From contig JAETXT010000008.1 of assembly GCA_019188255.1 (NCBI GenBank), positions 372,001 through 436,000 on the forward strand: a stretch of DNA of 64,000 nt. The letters run 5' to 3'. Positions 22,444 through 35,400 of this stretch are shown here, piece by piece. Origin of the DNA: Verticillium longisporum (Eukaryota > Ascomycota > Sordariomycetes > Glomerellales > Plectosphaerellaceae). The notes below the pieces were generated by a model that saw nothing but the letters and a program-made list of their open reading frames with translations, was not told the DNA's origin and did no database searches. Numbering within the stretch: the stretch's first letter is position 1; every line of letters begins with the position of its first letter. Made by a program: the position numbers and the translations under genes.

Positions 22444-23243
22444 CTAAGCATCCCTATAATCAACATCACGGTTCGGCCAGGCCCCAATATCTGCCATCGT
22501 CCACGCCAGGCTCCCCTCCTGACGGCCCCAGTGCTCGCGCACAAACGCAGACACCATGTCGGCGCCGTTCAGCAGGGCGCCGCTCGTCCACAGCTTTCCG
22601 TCCCGAACCCACCGTTTCTCGAGCCACGTCGAGCTCGGGTTCGTCTCGCGCAGTCGTCCGAGCATGAAGCGCGGCGCCGTGACCGTCTTGCCGTCGAGGA
22701 CGCCCGCCTGGAGAGGGGCCATGAGGCCGCCGCAGATGGTGAGGAAGGCGGAGCTGGCGTCGTAGGCTTTCCGGATGTACGCGAGCTCCGCGGCGCTGGG
22801 CGTGTAGCTGGGATGATGGGCGCCCATGAGGACAACGTCGAGGGGCGGGCACGTCTCGAAGGTGTCCTGATACTGCGTCAGCGGGGGCCCGTTGGAGGGG
22901 CCATGTTGCGAGGCACGCACGGTTGGATTCATCGATATGCTACTGGTCAGGCGACAGGGACCGTCCGTCTCGGAGACCCAGTGGAACTCCATGTCGAGGG
23001 CCTGGGCTTTGAGCTCGGGAGGCATGAAGCCGTCCGGCATGGAGTCGATGAAGTGCTTGCTCATGCCGTGGATGAGGTCGATGGGAGCAACATCGAGGAT
23101 CTCGGTCTCGCTGACTTGTTCGTCAGATGGCGACGACTTGCTGAAGGACATTGGGAACGGAGAGTTTCGACTTGCCTGTTGAGCAGAATGACGCCAAGAT
23201 GGATGGTGCGGTCGGGCTTCGAGAGGTTCAGAGCAGCTGCCAT
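22444..23243 (-). CDS. DJ-1/PfpI family protein (244 aa)
   Basis: Exon 1 (23176-23243) begins MAAALNLSKPDR and ends IHLGVILLN. Exon 2 (22444-23110) continues SETEILDVAPIDLIHGMSKHF, the usual start of fungal class I glutamine-amidotransferase-like (DJ-1/PfpI) proteins. The nucleophile elbow FLTICGG places the conserved Cys at about residue 149, followed by GVLDGKTVTAP. The 65-bp intron uses a GC donor (AACAG then GCAAGT) and a CAG acceptor; only this choice joins the two conserved halves in frame. Family members act as glyoxalases, chaperones or isocyanide hydratases, and which applies here cannot be told. The protein is complete, with no targeting signal. Confidence 0.85.
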
Positions 23244-24479
23244 GTTGGGAGTGATGTGTGGAACGAAAGATAGAATATTCAGCCTGTGTGTTGGGGTGTC
23301 TTGTCGAACAGAATACCATGCTCGAGAGATTTTCTCTCTACATTTTATATTCTACACTGTTCACGATACATGCCAGTTGAGCTCAGTATTTTACTGAATT
23401 GTTCCGAACTGCAGCGGTGGCCACCATGCTGGTCTCTTGAATCATCGTGTCAAACGCTAGGATGCGAATCCTGCTTGCTTCATCATGTGTACGGGAGAGG
23501 AACAGAGGCCTCAGAGGCACGCCAAAACCGTCTGAGTTCGTCTCGGCCCCGAGATTTGGTAGGTCGCCGTGTCTCTTGTAACTCCGGGGCTGCTCGGATG
23601 CTCAGAGGTATGGGGTTGAGACTCGATACATCGGTACCTAGGTACATTGGCAGGTGAAGGAAGGGACTCCAGGTGATATAGTTAGTCAGCAGGGCACTAT
23701 ATAACGTAGCCCTGGGGGCACGTCAGGCCACAAGCTAAGCCAAATACAACAACACTTATCCACCTAATATGCCAACTGTTTTTGCAGGGCCATGAATGTG
23801 AATGAGAGCGATAAGATAAAGCTGCTGGGCCCACATTCGTCGGCACCGATCCGCAGCAGACACAGGCTCACTACGAGTATGCGTTGGCATGTAACTCGCG
23901 ATCCTAGTGGTATCAAGACATAGTTTGTTCCGACGACGTCCATCGGAGTCATCTTCGAAGAGAAATCAGAGTCCAAGAAGCGGTCTTCTCAATCGCCCAC
24001 ATGTTGCCGTTGATGATGGCGCCATGCGCTGGCAGATGATGATAGGCGGGGACTCGGTCGATTGGCGGGGCAACCAGAGTAAACACGGCGGCGGGATGCG
24101 CCTGCCCGCCATGCACCCGCACCCGCACCTGCACCTCTGCCCAACCACCTGTGCTGGTACCTGTACACCCGTACCTGCACGCGTACCTGCACGCGTACCT
24201 GTACCTCACCGCTCTCTACCAAGCACCCGACATCACAAACCCCTTGCGGCACACATATCAGCATTGCAAGCAGACGCTCCCTCGTTCCGCCGTTGCCGTC
24301 GACACAGCTCGTTCGCTGTACAGATACACCGACTTGGATCTACAACCCCTCGAGACCAGCCCTCTGACTCGTTGCTTTCTGCCTTTGCCGTTGCCGTTGC
24401 TGTTGCTGTTGCTGCAGACAACCGCCCGCACAACAAACACCACCCTGTCCGCCCCTCCACCACCTACTCCAACGGCTCA
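23244..24479. other. Intergenic region, upstream of the 24480 gene
   Basis: No gene recognised. GGTACCTAGGTAC occurs at about 23633-23645, one of several copies of this palindromic motif in the intergenic DNA of the window. At 24120-24215 there is a run of CCTGTACC/CGTACCTGCA-like imperfect repeats. Confidence 0.5.
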
Positions 24480-27262
24480 ATGCCCCGAGCTGGCTGTAGC
24501 GATTTTGGCTTTGACATTCATGTCGACCCATCCTGCCTGAGCACGCCCATGGAAGATCACACATCTGCCTCCCAAGACGACAGCTACAGGGCCGAAGCCG
24601 CCACGCCAGCAACCGATGGTACGAGCCATCAGCACGAGAAGGCCAGCCTCGTAGCCAGTTTGCCCCAGCAGTCACAGCACGACAGCTTCGACATGTCAGC
24701 CCACGACCAGTCCATCGACACGGCAGACTTCGCAGACCACGACAACCGCAGCAGCGACGTCCAGGCGGCGGGCGACCGCCGCGTCTCGGGTCGAACCGAC
24801 GCCCTCATCCACGCTGCCGCCCAAGCTGTCGTCGACCAGATCGAGCGCAACCGCCATGGCGAGACGGAGGAGGAACACTCTGTGCTGAGCTCCCACGTCA
24901 ACGACAATGACACGGTGGAGGGGACCGAGGTCAGCTACGTCACGGAGACGGACGGCGATCGTCGAGATTCGCGCGACTCTCGCAACTCGCGCGGATCCTT
25001 CGTCTCGGAATCGCAGGCCAGCCGCCACGACAGTGATTCGCACGACGACCGCGCCGGCGACAGCTCTTCACACCACGAGGCCGACTCGGAAGTGTTCAGC
25101 GACCGCAGCGCCCGGAGCTCGCTCGGCTCCTTCGAAGGATCTCTGCACAATGGCATGAAGAACCTCAAGAGGAGCCAACACGTCGACGACGAAGACGAGA
25201 CGCGCACCGAGCACTCCCGTATCTCTGACTTCTCTCACTACGACCCACGAGAATTCCAACCTACACTTCGAAGCACCCCCGCCCAGCTTTCCACTCCACC
25301 TCAGACGTCCGCGCCCTCCAACTGTCCTCGCCAGCTCCCTCGGTCTTTGGTGGCTCCCCTCGATCCTCCAAACGCCCACACATGCCCACCATCTCCCGCC
25401 TCGGCAGCCCCTCCATGTCGGCCCAGTACTCACCCAAGGGCCGCACCACGCCTTCCCGCCTGAAGCCCCGCAAGACGACGCCCCCGCTCGTGCTCCTGCA
25501 CGCCACCCTGTTGCCGCTACGTTGGCCCTGGGCCGATGTCCTCGAGGCAGCTCCGTCGGACGTTCTCTCTCCCGAGGCCAAAACCTTGCGTGACTACTGG
25601 CGCCGCCTGCACGACCGTCTCGACGACACCGTCTGCGACCGTGGTGTCCTTCTACCCCACCCTCAGAACGACTTTGAAGTTCTCGAGGAGCGTCTGCTGG
25701 ACGCCCTCGACTTGCCCCTTCGCCGCCGTGCCCGGATCCTCGAGTGCGGACATTATCTCGGGCCTTCCAATGAGGCGACGCTCACCGAAGATCTCGATAG
25801 CGATGAGGAGGACGAGCCGGAGGAGGACCGCTCTCGCCAGAGCAGTTCACTCCTGAGGAAGAGCCTGCACGAGCAGACGCACTGGTGTACCACCTGCCAC
25901 CATGAGATCAAGTTTGAGCCTCTGGGCCCCGGCAAGATCTTCCGCGTCAAGGTGTACGCCAGCAACGGTCTCATGAAGGCGGGTGCCTGGGACGCCTGCT
26001 GGAAGGAGATGGAGCGTGTCGACGTTGAGATAGAGCCCATCATCGAGGGTGGCGTGCTGGACGAGCTGGAAAGACTTGCCATCGAGCAACGAGAGGCTGC
26101 CGAAGCCGCCGAGCGCGAGGCTGACGAGGCCGCTGAAGCTGAGGCCGCCGAGGCCGCCCTCATCGAGAGCTCCATGATGGAGAATGACTACAATGAGCAT
26201 GCTGCTCTGCCAGCTCTGGCCATGGCATCACCCCTCCCCGCCATCAGCCCTGCTGAGCCAACACCGCTCTCCTCGGACACCGTGTCCCGTCATGACCAGC
26301 TCGAAGAGCGTCGTTTCCGTGACGAAGCCCGTATGCGGGAAATCTACGGCGACACCCCTCAGCCAACTATTTCTCACGCAGGATCATCCGAACCGACTCC
26401 AGACAGCTATATCCCGGGCCCTACACCCGTCTCACCGTCAGAAGAGGCCCGTGCCCGACGTGAAGCTAGGCGTGAGGCCGCTCCACCGCCCCTTCAGAAC
26501 GCTTCTCTCCCCGAGCTCCTCCTCGAGGCCGCACGCGTGATGCTGCAGGATCGCAAGAATGTAGCCCTCGTGCTCTTGACCTTGCTCGTCCTCTTCTTGG
26601 CTGTCAAGCCGCCTGTCCGCGATGACATGCGCATGTACGATTGGGAGAGCAAAATACCTCACAATGATGCTGGCATGCCCGAGGTCGTCGAGATCAAGAC
26701 AGTGGCCGCAGCACCGGCGGTCCAGCCGGTCGTGGAACCTGCTGTTCAACCTGTCGTGGAACCGGCCGACGCATCCTCATCCGCAGTGGTCGAGCCGAAC
26801 ACGGCACATGATCCCTGCCAGACGCCCAGCGCAGCCGTCGCTGCCGACGTCAGGCCTGAGGCTGGCGTTCCGGTTGACGAAGCTGTCACCTCCCGCAAAG
26901 TCGTCCGTGTCGTCGAGACGGTCACAGAGACGGAGACTGTCAAGGCCTTTGTCACAGAGGAAGCACCGTCTCCATCGACTATTCCCACTGAAGCTGCGCA
27001 GCCTGCATCGGAGGGAGAGCAGGTCCAACTCGAGCACGAGGACGCTTCAGGAAGCAGCTCGGTCGGCGAGGCGCCAGCGGCGTCTGTCGTCAACGACGAG
27101 GACAATGCAGAACCGCAACTCGTTCTCGAGGAGGTCATTGCGTCTAGCATAGTTCCCGAGCCCGAGGCCGAGGCCGAAGCCGAGACTGGCTCTGCCGACG
27201 ATGCCGTCGAGCAGCAGCGCAAGGAGGAGCAGCATGGCGAGCAGGACAAGCAGGAGCTATAA
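24480..27262 (+). CDS. Large acidic protein with one membrane segment (927 aa after one frame correction)
   Basis: The ATG at 24480 opens MPRAGCSDFGFDIHVDPS, then a Ser/Asp/His-rich N-terminal half (HDNRSSD, DRRDSRDSRNSRGS, SRISDFSHYD). After about 25276 the conserved part continues in another frame: DVRALQLSSP, ISRLGSPSMSAQYSPKGRTT, HATLLPLRWPWADVL, and an LRDYWRRLHDRL helix. Near residues 693-711 a hydrophobic stretch (NVALVLLTLLVLFLAVKPP) looks like a single transmembrane helix, with a Glu/Val-rich tail after it. One missing C in the C5 run at 25276-25280 restores a continuous 928-codon frame. From memory, databases label such fungal proteins as a pathway-specific nitrogen regulator. I see no zinc cluster or other DNA-binding motif to support that, so the function is open. 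Confidence 0.8.
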
Positions 27263-28571
27263 GGCTCAACGGGATATGACGTTACGGATGGCACGGATTG
27301 TTTGGCATGATGACGACTCGCGAGGATACCACAATTGCAACAGGCCGGCGTGCGTGCGAGATGGACAAGAAGAAAAACGACAAATCATGGGCCCCTTCTC
27401 GTTTTCTGTTTCTCTGTAGATTTGTCTGCTGACGGCCATGTTCGGGCAGCACACGGCATACATGTAGCGTAGTAATTAACTGATGATTCCACCAATGTGC
27501 CCCACCATACTGCCCATCTCATCTGTCTCTTCGCGTGGCATCCAAACAAGTGCGCCTGGGAGTGTGAGCTGTTACAAGCATCAAAGGAACAATCTTCGTG
27601 GGTAAGGATCGTCGATCCGCTCTATTGATGTTGATACGACTACGCTAAACAGAGACACCGGTCTCTCAAGTCCTCACATTCCGGTCCCATCCCGCTCATC
27701 CATCTGGTATCGTAGACCCCGCTGAGGGTGTCCCTCCTTCATTACAGTTGGCAGCCCCCTTGGGCCGCCAAAGATGGGATATATGCAATGCAACGTAACC
27801 GCACAACAAACAACCTGCCCCCTCCGTCCTGCTCTGCATCCCGTTCCTCCCAAGTCATGTAAGTCCATCCCCCTCCGTCCAGCCATTGCCCAGCTCCCCA
27901 AGGCAGCATGTACGCAACCCCATCGGGGGCGCCTGGGGCCCGGCCCGGCTTCATTCCATCATCCTGCGTATAATCGCCACAAATTGCCCATCCCCATCCG
28001 TTGCACCGTCCGCTCCCTCTGACAATCTGTCGTAATGAAGAAGACGCCTGGAGAATAAAGTAGAAGAAAGAAAAAAAGAAAAAGAAGAAGAGGAAAGTAG
28101 AGAGATGAGTGGTTCGTTCTCTCGCAGGCTCCGTCCTGCGTTCCTGTCCCGTTGGCCCTTCTCGGAAGAAGGGTCCAATGATCCAAATAGATCTCTTGAA
28201 GAAAGATAGCCTTCCCAATCTGGTGGTGCCCTTTGGCAGGGCGTGAACGAAGCACGGCTTGAAAAGGAAAATATCCGCGCCAGTTCTACATGTTTTCAAA
28301 CAGTCTGCCTCCCTGATGAGAAATCTCCGCGGCTCTTCTCTCGAGTTGCCTGCGGCTGCAATGTGATTGCATGCTGTCTGATGCGATGAGGTCCAGTGAG
28401 ACGGCCGTCTGCCAAAATGCAAATGCCCTCTCCGCGTCTGAATGCAATGGTGGTGCAAACAAAGGCGTTTCCATGCCGACTTGTTTGGCATGTTGGTTGA
28501 TAGTAGAGAATAGGTAGAGAAATGTGGTGGGTTTGGTGTGTTTTTGGAAAATGCTCATTTTGTTTGCGCGT
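27263..28571. other. Convergent intergenic region
   Basis: Lies between the 3' ends of the genes at 24480 and 32421. A purine-rich AAGAAG/AAAGAAAAAG tract occurs at 28060-28100. No gene seen. Confidence 0.5.
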
Positions 28572-31500
28572 TCACTCGGGTTGAGATGACGTCTCATTGA
28601 CGGCGTATCTCTTGGCTGTCTCGGTGCTGGCAATACTAGCGTTTGTATCCCTTCGGCGTGGCTCAAAATGAGGTTTACTGATGCCGGCAGTGGGGGCCTT
28701 CTTCTTTTTCGCGTTGAACATGAAAATGCCATCGCTGTCGCTGTCATCGTCATCATCGTCGGCAGGCCGCATCTCCGGCGTTGAGGCGAAGCTTCGAAGC
28801 GGGCTCGGCACGTCAAGCTGAACCGCGATGACACCACTGTCGAAGGACTGTTGCTCAAGGTGCTCAATAGAGAACCCGGCAACAGGTTCCTTGGCGAAAG
28901 CAGGCGGTGTCAGAGAATCCGTCGTCTCTAAGAAGTCGGGCCGGCCGCCCAGAGCTTTCGAGTCAATAGGTTCAGGCTCCTGATCAGCCGACACAGAGCT
29001 CGCGCCGCTCAGAAGAGCGGGCAGTGAGGGGTCTGAGTGAAAGACGAGCATCTGCTCCTTTGATGGGCATGCACTCGACGACATGGGGCTGGCAACTTCG
29101 CTGGGACTGGTGAGCGGTGTCGTCAGACCAGCCATTGACGTAGATCTCGACGACTTGCACGTTTCCATGGTGCTACCCCTGGACACTGGCGGAGGGTTTT
29201 CATCATCGGGCGATGGCGGACAAGGAATGTCGGCGGGGTCAAAGACAGGCGTCTCTTTGGCGTCCAACAGCTGATCAGTCAGGTTACGTTGATATTCGTC
29301 CACCTGCTTCTTGATGAGGCCCTCCTTAGCCCTGGCAAAAGATTCAGGTGTCGAGGTGTTGTATGACCGAGGCGGCGGCGGCGTCTTTGCGTCAGGCACG
29401 TCCTGTGGGCGATCCGTGCGGTGTGCCGTTGCTGGCCGTTCATCGAACAGAGCGGGACCCTTCCGAGCGTCGAGTATATTCGAATCGGAGTGAGGTTGAC
29501 CATGCTGATATCCAGTAATGGCTTGTGATGAAAAGAATAGTGGCGATGCGAGTGACGGGTTGTTCTCCCTCACGGCCTTGCCCAGATCGACCGAGCGTAC
29601 AGGTCGGGGTCGACTCGGTGTCCGGTGGACGGTACCGGGTGCCATTGCATTGCTGATCCCGACCTGAGGCGCAGCACGCTTGTCAGCGCTGGCAAAGAGG
29701 CTGCGATCGACCGAGTGAGACCGAGAGGCATCGTCCAGGCCATGTTGATCAACGTAGCGCTGTTTCTTGGGTTCATACATGGCAGCCGCGGGCGATGAAG
29801 GGACAGTCTGAGAACCGGTCAACGCAGCTGTCAAAGCCAGGAAGCTGTTGCCGATTGTGGTGTGGGGCTGCTTGTTCGCTGGCCTGAAGACTGAAGCACC
29901 ACTCTTCTTCGAGTCATACGAAGCTGGCCATTCTTCGTTGCTGGCATCCCGAACGCTCCTCCCCTTCTGACTTGACGATGCACTCTGCGAAGGCTGCGCG
30001 ATTGCAGTGGCAAGAGGATCGTACGCCGAGTCAGAGGGACTGGCATCTACGCTTTGCGACAGAGGGTGATCTGGCGTAGCAAAGTAGATACCGGCGAAGT
30101 AGTCATCGCTTTTGAGACTTTTCCGCCGCAGATCCCGCGGGTTGGTGATGGGCACGGCAGCATGGGGAACGTTGCTTTCACCGGCAGAGCTAGCCACACT
30201 GCTGGTTGCCCGCCTGCGTGATCTGCTATCGCCGCGCTCGCTGACCAGGGGTGCATGACCTTGCCGACGGCCTTCTTGACGACCGAGCGGGCACGCTCGA
30301 GAAAGGTGATTGGGACGACGGCATGCGCGGTTTCTTTGGCGTCAACTTGCACCCTTCGGCCCTGTGATGGGCGAGCCGGGTCTGTTTCGTCGATCCAGGC
30401 AATCGGGTTCGATATTCCCTGTACAACCCAAGGATGGCGCTTAATGTCACGCAACCTGACGCGCTTGTCTGGGCTCTTGGTGAACATGAGCCTCAAGAGG
30501 TCGTAGAGTAGATTGTCAATCTCTTCGTAAACAAGGTCGTTGTCATCACGATAGGGTTTCTTGTTCTGGCGCTTGTATAGCGAGTTCTCGTCGGGGCTGG
30601 TAGACGGGTCTACAGGCCGCAGGCGCTGGCGGGGATGAAGACGTCCTCGGTAGCAATCTTCTTGAACATGGCCCACTCGTCTTCTGCCTGAAAGGGGATG
30701 CGTGCGAAAACAAGGCAGTACAAGGTGACGCCAAGGGACCAAATATCAATCTGCTCAGAGATCCTCGGCTGCTCAACGCGGTCGGCGTCTGTGTAACAGA
30801 GCTCGGGGGCGAAGAAGGCAGGTGTGCCCACGGTCTTGGCCAGTTCAAGATCGTCATCAAAGTCTTGGGCCTCCGACTCGGACACGGCCTCGTCGTCAGG
30901 CTCGCCATCTCGAATTGGGCGGCCAAAGTACGAGACACCAAAGTCGGAAATCTTTACACGGTGATCCTTTGTCCACAACAGATTGGCCGGCTTAATGTCT
31001 CTATGCACAACGCCCTGGTAGTGCAGGTACTCCAAGCCAAGGACGGTGTCTCGGAATACAGACCTTGCTTGTTCGAGAGTGAAGCAAGGAACGTAAGAAA
31101 AGTCGTCAGCGAAGGGGTCGTGGGTGCGGGGTTCCAGTCAATGGACGACATGTGGGAGATGATGGAATCCGCCATGCTGGAGGACCGGCCACGGAAAGCC
31201 CGCTCCTCGATGTAGGCCCCATACATGGTGCCGTCCAGGGCCGCAGAGGAGCCTTGGTTGCTGGAACGGAGGGGGCCGGGGGTCTCCATGTCGCTGCCGT
31301 CGGGTGAGGCCGATAGGTCCGGGGGAGGTTGGTTCATCGACTTGACAGACTGCGTCCTGGAAGGGGCGCGAGATGTGGCGCGAGAAGCACGTAGCGAGCT
31401 GGGAAGAGATACATCGCCGGGCAGCCTGTCGAAGAGGGCGAGATCGTCATTGGACGGGACGCGGGACTGAGAGGCGTTGCTGCCGTCGTCGGCAATGCCG

Positions 31501-32421
31501 TGTTCGATGCTCCAGTAGTCGTGCGGGCCTGCGTTCGCCTGCGACATCTTGGCCCTCTTGAGGTCCTTGATGGCCTGACGCCTCTCCAGGAAGAGGTCAT
31601 ATTGTTCCTCCTCAGGAGTCGGGGCTTCACCGCGCATCTCCCGCTCGATTCGGCGGCGTTCATGCATGCAAATGTGTGGCAAGCCCTTCTTGCGCCAGAC
31701 GACCTCGCCGAGCTCGACGTGTTCGAGGATGAGGTAAATCTTCTTCAGCTCGGGGTCGTCAATGATTTCGAGGAGGGAAACGACGTTTGGGTGGCGCATC
31801 TTCTTCAGAATGGCAATCTCACGCATCGTCTTGTCCTGGGGCGACATGGCAGCAACCTTGCCTAGACGTCGGCGTTTGGAGTAGCGGGGAATGATCTTGA
31901 TGGCCACATTGTCGCCCGTCTCGAGGTTCCTGGCCAGCTTGACCTTGCCGTGCATGCCACGGCCGATTTCTTCGATGACCTCATACTGGTTGATGAGCTT
32001 CCGGCCTGTGATGCTGTCCGAATCGATCAGGGCCTTGTGCGTCCTGCGGCGTGTGTTAGCAACAATGCAAGGTCGAGACGAAAAAGAGAGGATTTGGGCG
32101 GCCCGATGTCCGTCTGCACGTACTCCCTAACTTTGTGGTGCTGAAGGGGATGGAGGTAGGGACTGGAAACCTCTTGAACGGGAGTGTTCGAGTCGGAGGC
32201 GGCATGGCCAGGGTAGTTGTGCCTCGGGCGAGGATTCGAGGGGCTGAAGAGGCCTGGCGAACTCATGGGGGTGCTCGCTGCCGTTCGCAGAGGGGGCGTT
32301 GGAGATGGGGAAGGAGGGGGATCAAGGCGTGAAGGTGGGCGAGATGAAGGTGGCGGGAGGGTTGAGGTTGGTGGGGCGGCGGCGGCTGCTGCTGCGCCTG
32401 CTGTAAGGAATTCGATTCCAT
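28572..32421 (-). CDS. CaMKK/Ssp1-type Ser/Thr protein kinase (about 1257 aa; four single-base frame breaks)
   Basis: The kinase has the order of fungal CaMKK/SNF1-activating kinases. Exon 1 (32124-32421) is a Pro/Ser-rich leader ending HHKVRE; a 79-bp intron (GTACGT...CAG) joins to THKALIDSDSITGRKLINQY. The glycine loop GRGMHGKV is at about 127-134 and the VAIK Lys near 149. A long insert (ERRRIEREMRGE and a Ser-rich linker) follows, then HRDIKPANLLW near 447, SDFG near 466, GTPAFFAPE, and the regulatory RKSLKSDDYF segment, with a long disordered tail. Homologues phosphorylate the AMPK/SNF1 or CaMK activation loop. The frame is lost at four places, each cured by one extra C on the coding strand: 32373-32376, about 31128-31131, 30631-30634 and 30248-30251. 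Together these restore exactly 1258 codons, so assembly error is more likely than a pseudogene. Confidence 0.85.
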
Positions 32422-35400
32422 GATGCAGTGTTGGATTGGGAAGTGTAGAGTGAGTGACGATTCGACATCATGTACGGTTGTGACGCGGGGAAGCACGGCA
32501 AAGGGCGGCGCGCACGGCGGCCGGAGAAGCGAAAGGCGGCGGTCGGGCGGTTTGTTCAGGCAGCCATGGTCGCGAGCCGTACCAGATTCGAGTCGAGGTC
32601 GAGGTTTGTCGGAGAGAAAAAAAGGACGAAGGGCGAAGCGAAGAGGGGGTTGAAGGGTCGTGGTAGAGAGGACGCTCGCGTAAGAGCGACGATGATAGTT
32701 TGTAGATGGGAGAAAATTGGGTTCGGCAGATTGGTGTCACAGGAGGAGCTGCGAAGTGCTGAGTGCTGGGGCAGGTCGAGTCAAAGTGTTGAAGGACGAC
32801 GAGGGAGGTGCAGTGGGGTAGGTGCTTCTAAGTGTGTGAGTGTGTGTGTGACAGAGTGAGAGAGAGAAAGAGGGTCAGCCAGGCTGGCCAGGCTCAGGAA
32901 AGACAAACGCTGAACCAGAAGGTGGGCTGGGCTGGGCTTGGTGGGCTGGTGGGTGGGTGGGCGGGTGGGCTGGCGGCGCTGCACTCTGCAGGTGCAGGCT
33001 GCGGCCTGGCGGGCAAAGACGGGTGGGGACCAAGCCGGTACGTATCGGGCTGGCACAGGCACGAATGGAGTCTGGCACCGTGCTAATGCAGTACATGCAT
33101 CAGTAGCCTCTGGGTAGCTGCGGCTGCTCCTTGATGGTGGAGTTGGTGTGGTATGGAGGCTGGAGACTTTGAGGAGGAGCGAGTCAAAGTAGGCCGTGTT
33201 GAACACTCCCGCAGTCTTCTTTCGCACTATATGGGCCTTCTCCTGTGGATGCGGAGGTACCAAGACGCAGTGAGTTAGGTAGGTAGATAGGTAAGTTGGA
33301 CAAGAGAGACAAAGTCCTGTACGCCAAACGCCATTCGCAGAGAAGTAGACAGAACAGCGGAAGAGGCAAGAGGCAAGAGGCGAAGAAGGAGGATACAATC
33401 TCAGTCATCCATGCCACATGTCACTGTACCTACCAACGTCTCCTCATCTTCCTCTTCTTCTTCTTCGTCTTCTCCCTCCTCCGCATCCCCAACTCTGTCG
33501 CACCCCTTCCACCAAGCTTGCCATTGCCACTGGCAACGACTCATCTTACATCATCTGAGGTTGCATTGGAGGGGCATCACATCGCGCTATGAGCGGGAGG
33601 ATGTGACACCTACCTCGAGCGACCTGGAGGTGGACGGGGGAAGGGGGGGGCTCGGTCGTCCTGCCTGCACCCTTGCGCCTGCAACTGCACATGGTATTCC
33701 CCAGAATGTGACTGCTCATAATCTTTGGGGCCAGTTGAAGGACAGTGCGTTGCTCTTACCACACTGGTCCTGCCGTGAGCCAGTGTCCTTGGCATCGCCC
33801 AATGCCAAGCGCACACTGAGCAGCTTCACTCGATGTGGTTGACGTAGTGGTGGGCTCACAGGCGGAGCCCATCTGGGTCGCTCCTGCAGAGAGAGACCAG
33901 GGAGGCGCTGGCTGGGTGGACACTCGGTCCATGTACCTACAGTACAGGCAGGGGCCCCTTGGGGCCTTTATCGTGCCAGGACCATGTGTCTCTTCTCTTT
34001 CATTGGCTGAGGGGATGGTGACTGCCACAATCTACGGGTCTCCACAGCCGGACATCGCTGCTTTCCTCTTTCTGACGCTGCTTTCCCGCGTTAGGCCAAG
34101 CCTCACGCTCCTCCGCCCGCCGTCGTCTCGTCTCGCCGTGACATTTCTGGTGAGACTCGAGTGTCCAGTCTTGTCAGTCCACCACCTACCTACCTCTCTA
34201 ACCCTTGGACCATCGACTCTTCGCGATCCTCAGACTCCCGCCATCTCCGCGGCCAGGTTGGAACCCTCCCCCCTGTCGCGTGTGTCACCTCATCAATCAT
34301 CAAGCCATGCGTCAATGAACAAGGCTCGGGCCCTGATATCAATCTGTCGATCAGGCCTTGGCTTGATTCTCGCTGGAAACCTGGCTTGGCGAGCGCGCAT
34401 TTGTTCAGCGAGCAGAATAGCGAGCAAAAGACAGACGAGACCAGCGCCCGACGGCAGCATCGGCCACCACCAGCAGCAACAAAAAACCCAACATGGCTTA
34501 TTATCCAACGTGCAAACAGCTGCGCCCAACAAAGCAAAACTAAGGTCCTCCACCGTCGCCGCCCGCCGCCGCCTCCGCCGCCTCATCTTGTCGATCCCAT
34601 CAATTGACAGACAGCAACCAACCTTCCTTGGGCAAAAGCACCTGCTCGCTCGCCTTCGTCGCCCGTCACCCATGTCGCACCAAGCCAAACTCTTCCTTAC
34701 ATCCCGTTCGCCAGCGCCGTACTGCTGGGCTCGCCTATACTTGTCCATGCTCACTGCCTTTGCCGAGCTGCTCTGCGAGTACAAGCCCATCGCCGGAAAT
34801 AACGTTCAATGGACATCGTCGTCCTAGGTTACCAAGCTGCTGCTGCATCGCGTGCGGCGGGAACACTGTCTCCCCTCATTGGACCATCTGGACGCCAACC
34901 CATCCGCACCCTGGGTGCCACGCCCAACCCATTCGGTTCCCAGCAGCCCAAGCCAGGCTATGTCCTGCAGCACCTATCAGCCCGAGCAACAGGGAGAGAG
35001 AGCCCGAGATAGGGGCGCCACACCTCCAATTCGATTGAGCGAGGTCAGGTCATGTCATGACGTTGCGGCCTCTTTTTCACGCGTTTTTCTCTTGATCAGG
35101 TCGTCTGCAGGTCAGCCGCCCACACCCTTATGGTAGAACAGCATTGTGATTCCATGTGAGGTTGAAATGTTTTGTGACACTAATCTCGGCATGATAGCTG
35201 AAGCCTGCAGCGACCAAAGCAGGTCAATCGGGCCCTTTGCCCGTCTGCCGATGCCTATCCACTATGAAGCCCTGCATCGTCGTACGGACCGTTGTCTCGT
35301 CACAACCTCGGACAGTACGTGCCTAATCATTTTTACCTTGTCTCCGTGTTGCTGCATGCTGCTGTTGCTACTGCCACTGCCACTGCCACCTCGTCTTCTT

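Noticed and set aside
25219..25273. A possible short intron explaining the frame change in the 24480 gene
   Set aside because: GTATCT...AAG could be an intron by length, but joining the exons does not land in the required frame, and it would remove the conserved-looking SRISDFSHYD segment. A single missing C fits better.
33835..34827. 330-codon frame on the plus strand
   Set aside because: Shadowed by frames in all phases; no motif, no intron-supported extension.
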